Origin: Spirochaetota bacterium | GTDB lineage: Bacteria > Spirochaetota > UBA4802 > UBA5550 | DNA: 56,961 bases | Reading direction: 5' to 3' | Assembly (NCBI GenBank): GCA_025457915.1 | Contig: JALOTL010000020.1 | Coordinates: forward strand, 1 to 56,961 | In this document: piece after piece, positions 18,431 to 27,393 of the stretch | Position numbering within the stretch: the first letter of the stretch is position 1 | How the letters are laid out: each line of letters starts with the position of its first letter | Position numbers and translations under genes: made by a program | Notes under the pieces: model-generated | Told to the model about the DNA's origin: nothing | Database searches by the model: none | The model's input: only the letters and a program-made list of their open reading frames with translations

Positions 18431-19036
18431 ATGAGCAGGTTTTTGAAATCCGCCGGAGAGAAAGCCCACGAGAGAAGCATCAGGATATCGACATGTCCGG
18501 TGGACGATTCGTACATGGTCGTCGAGGGCGAACTCATAGATGACAGGATCAAGGACTATTATCTTGTCACCGGGGAAAAGAGGCCGTCCGGAAAGATTCA
18601 TCACATGGTGGTCAGGCTCCTGATCAGGATCAATGACATGCTGATTGATGATGTCGAGGTGGAGATGCTTTCCGTGCCGAGGGATGAATGCAGCGAAACT
18701 TTGAACAGCCTTGATATAATCAAGGGCCTCAGGATAACCAGGGGTTTCTCCTCGGAGATCAGGTCTCTGCTCGGGGGGACAAAGGGCTGCACCCATCTTG
18801 TGACGCTCCTCACGTCCATGGCCCCTGCCGCGCTCCAGGGACTGTGGGCTTATAAATCGCAGAAGCCGGTGGACTCCTCGGTCGCGTCGTACTCCGACGA
18901 CCGGGATAGGATAGAGAAAATGTCGGGGGTTCTCATCAACTCGTGTTACGTATGGCGCGAGGACGGCCCGGCCTGCCGGAGGCTCAGGGACGCGATTGAG
19001 AAGCTTGATGAAAAAATGGGTACGGGAAAGCCCTGA
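18431..19036 (+). CDS. DUF2889 protein
   Basis: A 201-residue cytosolic protein matching the DUF2889 pattern: KIHHMVVRLLIRINDMLIDD, then SVPRDECSETLNSLDIIKGL and GGTKGCTHLVTLLTSMAP. Conserved His and Cys residues (HH, C, CTHL) could bind a metal, but no activity is established. Its stop abuts the end of hypB on the other strand with no space between. A small CGCCTGATGGCG hairpin lies in the 160-base gap upstream. Confidence 0.8.
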   Translation: MSRFLKSAGEKAHERSIRISTCPVDDSYMVVEGELIDDRIKDYYLVTGEKRPSGKIHHMVVRLLIRINDMLIDDVEVEMLSVPRDECSETLNSLDIIKGLRITRGFSSEIRSLLGGTKGCTHLVTLLTSMAPAALQGLWAYKSQKPVDSSVASYSDDRDRIEKMSGVLINSCYVWREDGPACRRLRDAIEKLDEKMGTGKP

Positions 19037-19705
19037 TCAGGCGCTCTTCTTCTTTTTAATATTCTCTTCAATGTATCTGATCAGATCATCCATTCCATCG
19101 CCCTTGGTGGAGCTAACATTGAACACCCTGATGTTCGGGTTCACCCTTTTGAGGTATTCGCTCATCCGGTCCAGTTTGTAATCAAGGTAAGGCAGAAGAT
19201 CTATCTTGTTGAGGACCATCGTTTTCGAGGTGTTGAAAACGAGCGGGTACTTGATCGGTTTGTCCTCGCCCTCGGTCACGCTGAGAACGACCATTCTCTC
19301 GTCGTCGCCCAGTTCGAATTCCGCCGGGCATACAAGGTTTCCGATATTTTCGATTATTATCAGGTCGGTATTGTCGAGGTCGAAGGATTCGAAGCACTTC
19401 ATGATCCAGGAGCTCTCAAGATGGCATCCGCCGCCGAACCTCTCGGTCTCTATCTGGATGAGCTGGATGTCGTGTCTGGAGAGCCTTTCCGCGTCCTGCG
19501 TGGTCTTCACATCGCCCTCGATAACGGCTATCCTGTATTTGCCTTTAAGGGACGATATGATCCTGTCGATCATCGTGGTTTTGCCAGACCCCGGGGAGCT
19601 GATTATGTTTATCATGTATATTTTTTTGCTTTTTAAAAGGGATTTGATGTCCGACGCCATTTCCCTGTTGGATTCCATTATATCCTTTAAAACACGGATT
19701 TCCAT
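19037..19705 (-). CDS. hypB: Hydrogenase nickel incorporation GTPase HypB
   Basis: A 222-residue SIMIBI GTPase that works with HypA to deliver nickel to the [NiFe] hydrogenase precursor. It has the P-loop NIISSPGSGKTTMIDRI, the metal-binding Cys-His in GGGCHLESSWI, the second Cys in IGNLVCPAEFELGDDE, and the guanine-specificity NKID. The N-terminal Cys motif and His-rich nickel-storage stretch found in some HypB proteins are absent. I start at ATG 19705 because AGAGGTGA sits directly upstream; the GTG at 19714 lies inside that site. It is divergent from hypF and supports the hydrogenase at 44.7-54.8 kb. No hypA, C, D or E is in the window. Confidence 0.95.
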   Translation of the reverse strand: MEIRVLKDIMESNREMASDIKSLLKSKKIYMINIISSPGSGKTTMIDRIISSLKGKYRIAVIEGDVKTTQDAERLSRHDIQLIQIETERFGGGCHLESSWIMKCFESFDLDNTDLIIIENIGNLVCPAEFELGDDERMVVLSVTEGEDKPIKYPLVFNTSKTMVLNKIDLLPYLDYKLDRMSEYLKRVNPNIRVFNVSSTKGDGMDDLIRYIEENIKKKKSA

Positions 19706-19998
19706 AACAATCACCTCTATTGGATTTAGATAACGCGTCCATTTATGATCCTGTCTTGACGGACCGCCTTACCGAGATGCATCTGGATCAACGGGCCCTG
19801 CCGTCCAGGTTCCCGGTCTGTTCCTCACCGTTAGATCTACTAAATCAAATACCCGGGACATGTCAATTTATTATTCATTTTTTAAGGGACGCCGTCCATT
19901 AAAACGGCCGTCAACCGGATTTCCATTTTTTTCCTCATTGCGAGCGGTTGTCAAAGAAATCATTGACTCAGGAGCACCCGGGGTGTTTTTTCAATTAT
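19706..19998. other. hypB-hypF divergent control region
   Basis: About 290 bases between the divergent maturation genes. It contains short inverted elements such as GGACGGCGTCC-like sequence, but no clear operator. Promoters for both genes should lie here; I cannot place them with confidence. Confidence 0.35.
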
Positions 19999-22269
19999 AT
20001 GGCAAAAAGGCTTAAAATCAGGATCAGGGGAATAGTGCAGGGCGTCGGCTTCAGGCCCTTCGTGTTCAACCTCGCCCGGATTCACGGCATCAGGGGCGAA
20101 GTGATAAACGATACCGAGGGGATCCTCATCGAGGCCGAGGCCGGTGAAGAGGAGCTCGGCGCGTTTCTCGATGAATTGAAAAACCGCCCGCCCCGCCTTT
20201 CGTATATCTATTCAACGGACGAGGAGGTCCTGGAGCCCCGGGGCTTTGATTCGTTTACCATAGGAAAAAGCAGGGCGGCGGCCGGAAGGGACGCTTTTTA
20301 CTCGCCGGACATTGCGGTCTGCGGAGACTGCCTCCGGGAATTCTTCGACCCCGCTGACAGGCGCTATCATTATCCGTTCATCACATGCATAAATTGCGGG
20401 CCCAGGTTCAGCATCGTGAACGACGTACCCTACGACAGGGAAAATACAACCATGTCGGGGTTCCGTCTCTGCCCCGATTGCACGGCGGAATATTCCGATT
20501 TCAGCGACAGGAGATTTCACGCCCAGCCGATAGCCTGCCCGCTTTGCGGCCCGGAACTCGTCCTTACGGACCCTTCAGGGAAAATCGTTTCAGGAAAAAC
20601 CGGCGATATCGCTGACCGGTGTTTGGAATTCCTTGAAAGGGGGATGATTCTGGCAGTTAAGTCCACTGGCGGCTATCACCTCGTCGCGGACGCGAAAAAC
20701 GGCTCCGCTGTAAGGGTCCTCAGGGAGAGGAAGAGGAGGCCGTTTAAACCTTTCGCGATCATGGCAGGTTCCATTGAATCCGCGGAATCCTTCCTGGATG
20801 TGTCCGATGAAGAGAAGGCCCTTCTCCTCTCAAAGGAAAGGCCAGTGGTCCTCCTGAAGCAGAGGAAGTCGGCTGTCGATCCGTTTGTTGCTCCGGGAAT
20901 GACCTACCACGGCGTTATGCTGCCGTCTACTCCGTTCCAGCACCTGCTTTTTTCCATCGATCCGGAAATGGTCCTTATCATGACGAGCGGAAACCTTTCG
21001 GAGGAGCCCATAGCCTACAGGGACGGCGACGCGCTGTCGCGCCTTGGCGGGATCGCTGATTATTTCGTCTCGTACAACAGGGAGATAACTGTCCAGAGCG
21101 ACGACAGCGTGCTATTCGTGTCGGACGGCGAGCCTTATTTCGTCAGGAGGGCGAGGGGGTACGTTCCGGCGCCGTTCAAATCGAGGAAGACCGGCAGGGT
21201 CATGCTCGCGCTCGGCGGCGACCTCAAAAACTGCTTCGCCGTCGCGAAAAAAGACATCGTGATACTCAGCCAGCACCTGGGCGACATGTCCGACATGGAG
21301 ACCTACAGGGCTTTCAGGAGCACGGTATCGCACTTCATGAGGGTGTTCGACGCCGGTGCGGAGCTTGTCGTCACGGACATGCATCCATCATACATGACCT
21401 CCGTTTTCGGAGACGAGTTCGAGGATGCCGGCTTGAAGAGGCTCAGGGTCCAGCACCATCACGCGCATGTCGTATCCGTGATGGAGGATGCGGACATCGA
21501 CGGGAAGGTCATCGGGATAGCCTTCGACGGCACGGGTTACGGCACGGACGGCACGCTTTGGGGAAGCGAGTTCCTTGTCGCGGACAGGGCCGGGTTCGAG
21601 CGGGCGGCCCATTTTTCGGATTTCCCCCTGCCGGGCGGGGAGAGCGCGATCAGGGATGTATGGAAGATCGGGCTTTCCCTTTTATACTCGAGGTTCGGGA
21701 GGGGATATTCAAATTCACTGGATCCCGCGGAAGAGGAGGTGATTGAAATGATCGATAAAGGCATATCATCTCCCTCCACGTGCAGTATAGGCAGGATTTT
21801 CGACGGGGTGGCCTCCATCCTGGGAATATCCTCATCCGTGAGCACCGAGGCCGAGGCCGCAATGCTGCTCGAGGAGGCGGCCTATGAAGAATACGGCCGG
21901 GCGGAGGCCTATGATGCCGGTTTCAGCATGAAAGACGGGGCAATAGAGATAAGCACCGGTGATATCATCGAATACATCTACGACCGTTTGAAGCAGGGAC
22001 GTTCTGTTGGCGAGGTGGCTGCCCTTTTCCACAGGTCGGTTGTTTCGACTTCCCTGAAGGCCGCGGCGGAGATAAGGGAAAGGACCGGTATCGGTAACGC
22101 GGTATTGAGCGGGGGCGCATTTCATAACAGGATCCTTTTGCATGGAATAAAATCAGGGCTCGAGGCATGCGGATTCAGGGTCTTTGTCCCCCGCAGGGTG
22201 CCTTTTAACGACGGGTGCATTTCCCTCGGTCAAATTGCCGTAGCCAAAGAGATAATATCTTTAGAGTAG
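19999..22269 (+). CDS. hypF: Carbamoyltransferase HypF
   Basis: A 756-residue enzyme that makes the thiocarbamate on HypE, the source of CN ligands for the [NiFe] active site. Domains in order are an acylphosphatase (RIRGIVQGVGFRPFVFNLAR), two zinc-finger repeats (CGDCLREFF with CINCGPRF; CPDCTAEY with CPLCGPEL), a YrdC domain (about 200-390) and a Kae1-like domain with QHHHAHVVSVMED. Length and order are complete. I start at ATG 19999 because the acylphosphatase begins there; a TTG frame to 19948 adds an unlikely leader. Confidence 0.95.
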   Translation: MAKRLKIRIRGIVQGVGFRPFVFNLARIHGIRGEVINDTEGILIEAEAGEEELGAFLDELKNRPPRLSYIYSTDEEVLEPRGFDSFTIGKSRAAAGRDAFYSPDIAVCGDCLREFFDPADRRYHYPFITCINCGPRFSIVNDVPYDRENTTMSGFRLCPDCTAEYSDFSDRRFHAQPIACPLCGPELVLTDPSGKIVSGKTGDIADRCLEFLERGMILAVKSTGGYHLVADAKNGSAVRVLRERKRRPFKPFAIMAGSIESAESFLDVSDEEKALLLSKERPVVLLKQRKSAVDPFVAPGMTYHGVMLPSTPFQHLLFSIDPEMVLIMTSGNLSEEPIAYRDGDALSRLGGIADYFVSYNREITVQSDDSVLFVSDGEPYFVRRARGYVPAPFKSRKTGRVMLALGGDLKNCFAVAKKDIVILSQHLGDMSDMETYRAFRSTVSHFMRVFDAGAELVVTDMHPSYMTSVFGDEFEDAGLKRLRVQHHHAHVVSVMEDADIDGKVIGIAFDGTGYGTDGTLWGSEFLVADRAGFERAAHFSDFPLPGGESAIRDVWKIGLSLLYSRFGRGYSNSLDPAEEEVIEMIDKGISSPSTCSIGRIFDGVASILGISSSVSTEAEAAMLLEEAAYEEYGRAEAYDAGFSMKDGAIEISTGDIIEYIYDRLKQGRSVGEVAALFHRSVVSTSLKAAAEIRERTGIGNAVLSGGAFHNRILLHGIKSGLEACGFRVFVPRRVPFNDGCISLGQIAVAKEIISLE

Positions 22270-22716
22270 TATATATCCTTATCATGTTACTTTTTTTATT
22301 TTTATTAATATTTATTATTTGATTTTATAATTAGACTTATAATTCTGTATAAAAATAAAACATCCGCATATTATAAATAATAAAGATTTTATATTAAATT
22401 CTCTTAAACCGGGACCATTCAATAACGAAATATTCATTCTCATGTTCCGGGAACTTGATTTATAAAAGATTTTTAATAATAAGCGCTTTTGTTAAAAAAA
22501 CATGACATGGATACTTTTTAAGTTGAAAAAAAAAAGATTCAAATTAGCGTTAGTGATAGTAAAGATGTAATTTTGTTCATAATTATATCTTTAGCTGAAA
22601 GGATACAACATTATGAAGTATAATAAGCAATATGCCGGATGTTTGTATGTAATGCCGTTAAAAAGTTACAACAGGGTGAATCTAATAAATTGAATTTAAA
22701 CAAAAGGAGTACTTCC
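22270..22716. other. AT-rich intergenic region (447 bp)
   Basis: Very AT-rich sequence between hypF and a response regulator. A weak promoter pair, TTGTTA (22489-22494) and TACTTT (22512-22517) with a 17-base spacer, is the best candidate for the regulator. There is no credible small gene. Confidence 0.35.
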
Positions 22717-23094
22717 ATGGCTGATAATAAGAAGATATTAGTAATCGACGACGATCCGGATATTCTCGAATCGGTTAAGGCCATTCTCGAGGCCAACGGT
22801 TTTGAAGCAATAACAGCCATCAGCGGCAAGGAAGGCGTCGAGGCTTATAAGACAAAGAAGCCTGATCTGATACTCTGCGACATGATGATGGAGAATGTGG
22901 ATGAGGGATCCAAAGTCGCGCACGCGATCAGACAGCAGGACAAAAAGATACCCATTTATCTGATGAGCAGCATAGGATCGGCGACAGCTTCAAATATAGA
23001 GATTGATAAGCTCGGATTTAACGGTGTTTTCCAGAAGCCGTTGTCCCCTGATTCGGTTGTCTCATCTTTAAAAAAGGCTCTTGGTTTAAAATAA
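22717..23094 (+). CDS. Stand-alone CheY-like response regulator
   Basis: A 125-residue single receiver domain. The acidic pocket is IDDDPD (residues 10-15), the phospho-acceptor is Asp55 in LILCDMMMENVDEG, and Lys is in FQKPLSP. It has no output domain, so it signals by protein contact. The start at 22717 has AAGGAG eight bases upstream. It resembles the regulator at 54886, next to a sensor kinase. It stands alone with its own terminator, and no partner kinase is adjacent. Confidence 0.88.
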   Translation: MADNKKILVIDDDPDILESVKAILEANGFEAITAISGKEGVEAYKTKKPDLILCDMMMENVDEGSKVAHAIRQQDKKIPIYLMSSIGSATASNIEIDKLGFNGVFQKPLSPDSVVSSLKKALGLK

Positions 23095-23117
23095 GTTCCG
23101 CATTTAATAAAACTTCA

Positions 23118-23143
23118 AAGGGGACTTTCAGTCCCCTTTTTTT
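23118..23143 (+). terminator. Strong intrinsic terminator
   Basis: A 9-bp perfect stem, AAGGGGACT with AGTCCCCTT, has a 3-base loop and is followed by a T run, right after the response regulator. Confidence 0.9.
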
Positions 23144-23369
23144 ATTCTTTAAATTTTAATTTTTGATAATTGTATCAAAATTAGTCTCATTTTGAGAATT
23201 TATTCAATATTATTTCCCATATCACTCAAATAAGGAATTATTATAGGCATTAATGGTATTAATGATTATTAATTCTTTAAAAAAAACAAAAAAAACATGT
23301 GAAAAATTAATTAAAAGGCATATATTATGCAATATATAGTATCAGTTGATTTAATAATGGAGGCAGAAT

Positions 23370-24815
23370 ATGAAGCCAACAAAATACATCATCTCTTTCC
23401 TTGTGATAGCATTAGCTGCTTTCATGATAGGATGTTATGATAGTAACAAAAAGAAAATGCTTCCTCTGCTTGATGTAGCCGGTTACGGTAAGCCGGATAC
23501 AGGCAAGTCTACAGGAAACACAAACACGGGCAATAATTCCGGAACCGGAAGCACTGTTGCTGATAACAACGGTAATACCGGCGGAACCACTGACAACAAC
23601 GCTGGTTCAGGCGGGTCCGGAAGCCAGTATGTTAATGACCAGAATTCGAGCGGCGACGATTTCAATTACAACACATCTAAGCCCATCGATGTATCCCTTA
23701 CGGTAAAGGATGCCGATTCGATGGCTCCGATTTCGCAGGTCATCATCAGCGTGTATAACGAAAAGGATGAATTGATATCCGGCGCGGTCACCAATGCCGC
23801 GGGGGTGTCTGACTTTTCGATTGCACCGGATATTGTCAACAAGGGCATAGTCATAACGGTCAAGCATGACGGTTACGGCGAGTTCCAGATACCGATCGCG
23901 AACGAGCAGGAACTCGCGAAGATTGAAAGGTACATCATGCTGAGGAAGATACCCGTTGAGGTCAAACCGCTGGACAGCGACGGCGACGGCGTGGCTGACG
24001 CGGATGATGAATTCAAGAATGACGCCAGGTACGTAAAGGCCGTCAAGGGCGAATACACCCTGGCTTTCGAGGACAAGTTTTTCCAAAAAGGTGAAGCTGA
24101 CTTCAACGACGCAGTGATCAAGCTCACTTTCGAGGAAAGAATCAACGCGCAGAACAAGGTAGCGTATGTAAAAGTGACCGCTGTCGCGCTTGCGAGCGGC
24201 GCAGGATACCACAACCAGTTCGCGATCAACATTCTCGGAAAGAAATACGTGCTGATTAACGATCTCAAGGACGATTTGAAGAAGCCGTTCACCGAGAAGA
24301 AAGACAAGAAAAACGACAAGTGCGTGCCCGGAGTCGAACACTCCGCTGAAATAGTACTGGATGTGCCGGTGGACAGGGACACTCTCGGCCCGATGCCGTA
24401 TGACCCGTTCCTCATCCCTGAAGGCGGAAAGCTGGAAAACAGGGCTGAAGAGATTCACCTCTCCTTCGTGGAATCAGTCTACAAGGCGAAGGGAAACAAG
24501 GTCCTTGATAATGACGGATTCCCGTGGGCCCTTGTGGTGCCGGGCAACTGGTGCTGGCCTTATGAATCAGTGGATATAAGGACCGCGTATCCGCAGTTCC
24601 AGACCTGGTACACATCCCAGGGGAAGAGCGCCCAGGACTGGTATCTGCACCCGAACACTGACGAGGTTTACTGCAACTGCGCAGAGTCTTCCGGACTGGC
24701 CAACTATATCATAGGGGTCGGCAGGAGCAACAAGATGGTTCTCATTGGAGGTCTCGTGCTTGTAATGATTTCCATAGGCGGGGTCTTCATCGTCAAAAAG
24801 ATAAAACGCAAGTGA
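23370..24815 (+). CDS. LruC-domain lipoprotein with C-terminal membrane helix
   Basis: A 481-residue exported lipoprotein. The signal peptide ends in a lipobox, AAFMIGC (Cys22). A low-complexity Gly/Asn/Thr/Ser linker follows (about 40-90), then a Carboxypeptidase-regulatory-like domain (ISQVIISVYNEKDELISG). A calcium-type DSDGDGVADADDEF (about 203-216) precedes a LruC domain (EADFNDAVIKLTFEER and GAGYHNQFAINI). LruC domains are known from Leptospira surface lipoproteins and other surface proteins. Unusually, it ends in a hydrophobic helix followed by KKIKRK, giving lipid and helix anchors at opposite ends. GGAGG lies just upstream of the ATG. Confidence 0.82.
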   Translation: MKPTKYIISFLVIALAAFMIGCYDSNKKKMLPLLDVAGYGKPDTGKSTGNTNTGNNSGTGSTVADNNGNTGGTTDNNAGSGGSGSQYVNDQNSSGDDFNYNTSKPIDVSLTVKDADSMAPISQVIISVYNEKDELISGAVTNAAGVSDFSIAPDIVNKGIVITVKHDGYGEFQIPIANEQELAKIERYIMLRKIPVEVKPLDSDGDGVADADDEFKNDARYVKAVKGEYTLAFEDKFFQKGEADFNDAVIKLTFEERINAQNKVAYVKVTAVALASGAGYHNQFAINILGKKYVLINDLKDDLKKPFTEKKDKKNDKCVPGVEHSAEIVLDVPVDRDTLGPMPYDPFLIPEGGKLENRAEEIHLSFVESVYKAKGNKVLDNDGFPWALVVPGNWCWPYESVDIRTAYPQFQTWYTSQGKSAQDWYLHPNTDEVYCNCAESSGLANYIIGVGRSNKMVLIGGLVLVMISIGGVFIVKKIKRK

Positions 24816-24835
24816 TAGCATAAATTACCTTCCTT

Positions 24836-24861
24836 AAAGGCGGCATATGCCGCCTTTTTTT
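24836..24861 (+). terminator. Strong intrinsic terminator
   Basis: A 22-base perfect palindrome (AAAGGCGGCAT with its complement) is followed by a T run, closing the LruC gene. Confidence 0.9.
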
Positions 24862-24960
24862 ATTTTCATTGCGTCCTTAACGGAAAGCTTTCCCGGGGAT
24901 TTTTTTATTGAAATATTAATCAGGTGATGTTAAGGTAAGCGGATTCAGGAGAGGTGACAC

Positions 24961-25563
24961 ATGAGCGATCGTCTGGTGAAATGGCTGTTAATAACAAGCC
25001 TGGTTTTGATAACCGCGTGGTCGGTTGTTTTTCCAAAGGACCTTCTGACCTGGTTCCTTGAGGCATTTCCGGTAATAATCGGGGCCCTTCTGCTTTTTTT
25101 TACGCAAAAAAATTTCAGGTTCACAAGGCTCGTCTACATCCTGCTATGGGTCCACGCGATCATCCTTCTCGTCGGGGCCCACTACACCTACGCGGAGAAC
25201 CCGCTTTTCGAATGGATTAAAATCCAGATGGGCCTGGAAAGGAACAATTACGACAGGCTCGGGCACCTTGCGCAGGGGTTCATACCCGCGATGGTGGCCA
25301 GGGAGCTCATCCTGCGCACAACTCCTCTTCAAAAAGGGAAGTGGCTTTTTTTCATCGTCACATGCATCTGCCTTGCCGTAAGCGCGTTCTACGAGTTTAT
25401 CGAATGGTGGGCCGCGTTGCTGATTGGCCAGTCGGCCGATTCCTTTCTCGGCACCCAGGGGGACGTCTGGGACACCCAGTGGGACATGTTCATGGCATTT
25501 ACGGGCTCCATCCTGTCGCAGTTGATTTTATCACGCATGCACGACAGGGCGCTGGAAAAATAA
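24961..25563 (+). CDS. DUF2238 (YjdF-like) membrane protein
   Basis: A 200-residue integral membrane protein with about five to six helices. The DUF2238 hallmarks are present: GAHYTYAENPLFEWI, RNNYDRLGHLAQGFIPA, and YEFIEWWAALLIG with GDVWDTQWDMFMA. The conserved acidic and His residues between helices suggest a buried catalytic or binding site, but no function is established. An AGGTGACAC precedes the ATG. The radical SAM gene follows 18 bases later. Confidence 0.85.
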   Translation: MSDRLVKWLLITSLVLITAWSVVFPKDLLTWFLEAFPVIIGALLLFFTQKNFRFTRLVYILLWVHAIILLVGAHYTYAENPLFEWIKIQMGLERNNYDRLGHLAQGFIPAMVARELILRTTPLQKGKWLFFIVTCICLAVSAFYEFIEWWAALLIGQSADSFLGTQGDVWDTQWDMFMAFTGSILSQLILSRMHDRALEK

Positions 25564-25581
25564 ATACCCGGAAAATCCCTC

Positions 25582-27096
25582 TTGTTTAAGATACTTCTTG
25601 TTTCGCCGCCTTTTTGCGATTTTTATGCAACCGGAGCGAGAAACGAACCGCTGGGGCTTCTTTATATCAGGAAGTCCCTGGAGGGCATGGACGGCGTGGA
25701 GGTTCATCTGCATGATTCCCTGCTTTCTGGCAGGAAGAAAAGGTTGAAGACGCCGTCTGAGTTCGATTACCTTGAAGAAATATACTGCGAGGACCGCTCG
25801 CTTTTTTCTCTGCTGAACGGATTTTACCGCTTCGGTGATTCCTGCGGCGGGATTATCGGCAGGATAAAATCCGGCGGATATGATCTGGTCGGCGTCTCCT
25901 GCATGTTTACGGGATATTACCCTGACGCGGAAAAACTCATTTCACTCATAAAGAAAGAGACGGGCAGCCTTGTCGTCGCCGGGGGCTGGGCCGTGGATGC
26001 GGGCGGAACGAGGTTGTTTGAAAAAAGCAGGGCGGATTTTTTTCTTGTGGGCGCGGGCGAACATTCAATGCCATTGCTCGCAGGGGCCCTTATGGGAGAC
26101 ATGAAACTCGAGGACGTCCCCGGCCTGATTTACAGGTGCGGTGGAGCTGTCCGTTCCGTTCCGCCGGCGCAATGGGCAGTCCCGGATTATTTTCCCGGCA
26201 GGATGGATTTTTACCGCTGGAACGGAAAAAGGATCGCCAAAATGATCACCGGAACCGGGTGCGGCCATGCCTGCCCGTTCTGCGCGGTGGGCAGGTACAG
26301 GAAGAGGTCGGCGCGCGGGCTGGATTCGATAGACCGTGAGCTGGGATACCTCTCCTCTGCCGGAGTCGAGGTCGTTGATTTTGAAGATGACAATATTTTT
26401 TCTGACCCGGAAACGGCCCCCGCGTTGCTGCGTATTTTAAAGAATCACCATGCCGGGGGCATTTCCTACGCTGCGATGAACGGTATGACCGCGTCCAATA
26501 TCAGGGGCCGGGTAAATGACATCATTGATGCCGGGTTCATTGAGATCAATCTGTCGCTGGTCGCTTCCGGTCTTTTCCGGGCCAGGCCGTTCGGGACAGA
26601 TGTCATCGATGAAATCGTCAGGGAGATAAACGGCAGGGTCAAGACAATCGTTTACCTGATAGCCGGGCTTCCTGGGAGCAGTCCCGCGGACCTGATGTCG
26701 GATATAATCCATCTGGCCGCGCTTCCGGTAACGATAGGGATTTCACCCCTTTATCTCCTGCCGGGGATCCCGGATCTTGAAAAAATCGGGCTTCCGGAAA
26801 ACCACGCCCTCTGCAGGGGGAGCGCCCTGTATAAATTCGGGGATGGTTTTTCCAGGGAGGACGTCGCATCCGCATGGAAATTTGTAAGGATGATAAACCG
26901 GGTAAAGGCGGGTCCCGATGGATCAGTTGAAGAGTATTCGGAAAACCTGCATTATTTCAGAAAATCGATCAGGGAAAAAACATGGCACAGGAAACTGAAG
27001 AACGGAAACTGGGCCAGAGGATTTTCGTTCGGGATTGATCTCCCGGAAAATATTGATATCATGACCTGCGACGGGAGAATGGCTGGATTTAAATAA
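25582..27096 (+). CDS. B12-binding-type radical SAM protein
   Basis: A 504-residue protein. The N-terminal 190 residues have the Rossmann fold of cobalamin-binding radical SAM enzymes (ILLVSPPFCDFYATG, GLLYIRKSL, LVVAGGWAVDAGG), though the lower-ligand DxHxxG motif is not evident. The radical SAM core begins at about 220, with the cluster motif CGHACPFC in TGTGCGHACPFCAVGRYRK. The C-terminus is unassigned. Relatives include methylthiolating and hopanoid- or lipid-modifying enzymes, but the substrate is unknown. The start codon is TTG, with GGAAAA eight bases upstream; no nearby ATG fits the conserved beginning. Confidence 0.82.
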   Translation: MFKILLVSPPFCDFYATGARNEPLGLLYIRKSLEGMDGVEVHLHDSLLSGRKKRLKTPSEFDYLEEIYCEDRSLFSLLNGFYRFGDSCGGIIGRIKSGGYDLVGVSCMFTGYYPDAEKLISLIKKETGSLVVAGGWAVDAGGTRLFEKSRADFFLVGAGEHSMPLLAGALMGDMKLEDVPGLIYRCGGAVRSVPPAQWAVPDYFPGRMDFYRWNGKRIAKMITGTGCGHACPFCAVGRYRKRSARGLDSIDRELGYLSSAGVEVVDFEDDNIFSDPETAPALLRILKNHHAGGISYAAMNGMTASNIRGRVNDIIDAGFIEINLSLVASGLFRARPFGTDVIDEIVREINGRVKTIVYLIAGLPGSSPADLMSDIIHLAALPVTIGISPLYLLPGIPDLEKIGLPENHALCRGSALYKFGDGFSREDVASAWKFVRMINRVKAGPDGSVEEYSENLHYFRKSIREKTWHRKLKNGNWARGFSFGIDLPENIDIMTCDGRMAGFK

Positions 27097-27102
27097 CGCT
27101 CA

Positions 27103-27315
27103 TTACTCGCATTTCACCGGATTCCCGCTGTCGTCAAGCTTGGGGGCCAGCCCGTTGTTCGGTTTGATGATATAGTAGACGTGTTTTTCTATGCAGACGG
27201 CGCTTATCCTGCCGCCCATTTCGTCGGTGAATCCGACGCTGTCTATGGACCTGGATTTTTTTTCCCCGCACGCGAAGATCGTCAGCAGGCAGAGGACTAA
27301 TATTTTTTTCATCAT
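27103..27315 (-). CDS. Small lipoprotein of unknown function
   Basis: A 70-residue lipoprotein. It starts MMKKILVLCLLTIFACGEKK, with the lipobox IFAC at about residue 16. The mature part is about 55 residues with two further Cys (VCIEKH and the terminal KCE) that could form a disulphide. AGGG lies about seven bases upstream. The longer open frame to 27384 has no ribosome site and a non-signal leader. It converges on the radical SAM gene and follows the chemoreceptor gene on the minus strand. Confidence 0.65.
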   Translation of the reverse strand: MMKKILVLCLLTIFACGEKKSRSIDSVGFTDEMGGRISAVCIEKHVYYIIKPNNGLAPKLDDSGNPVKCE

Positions 27316-27393
27316 TTTAAAACCCTGAAGTAATTTCTTGAAAACTCCGGGTATTTTTAAAAATCGCGGCCGGTCCTCTGTCAAGAAAGTTTT

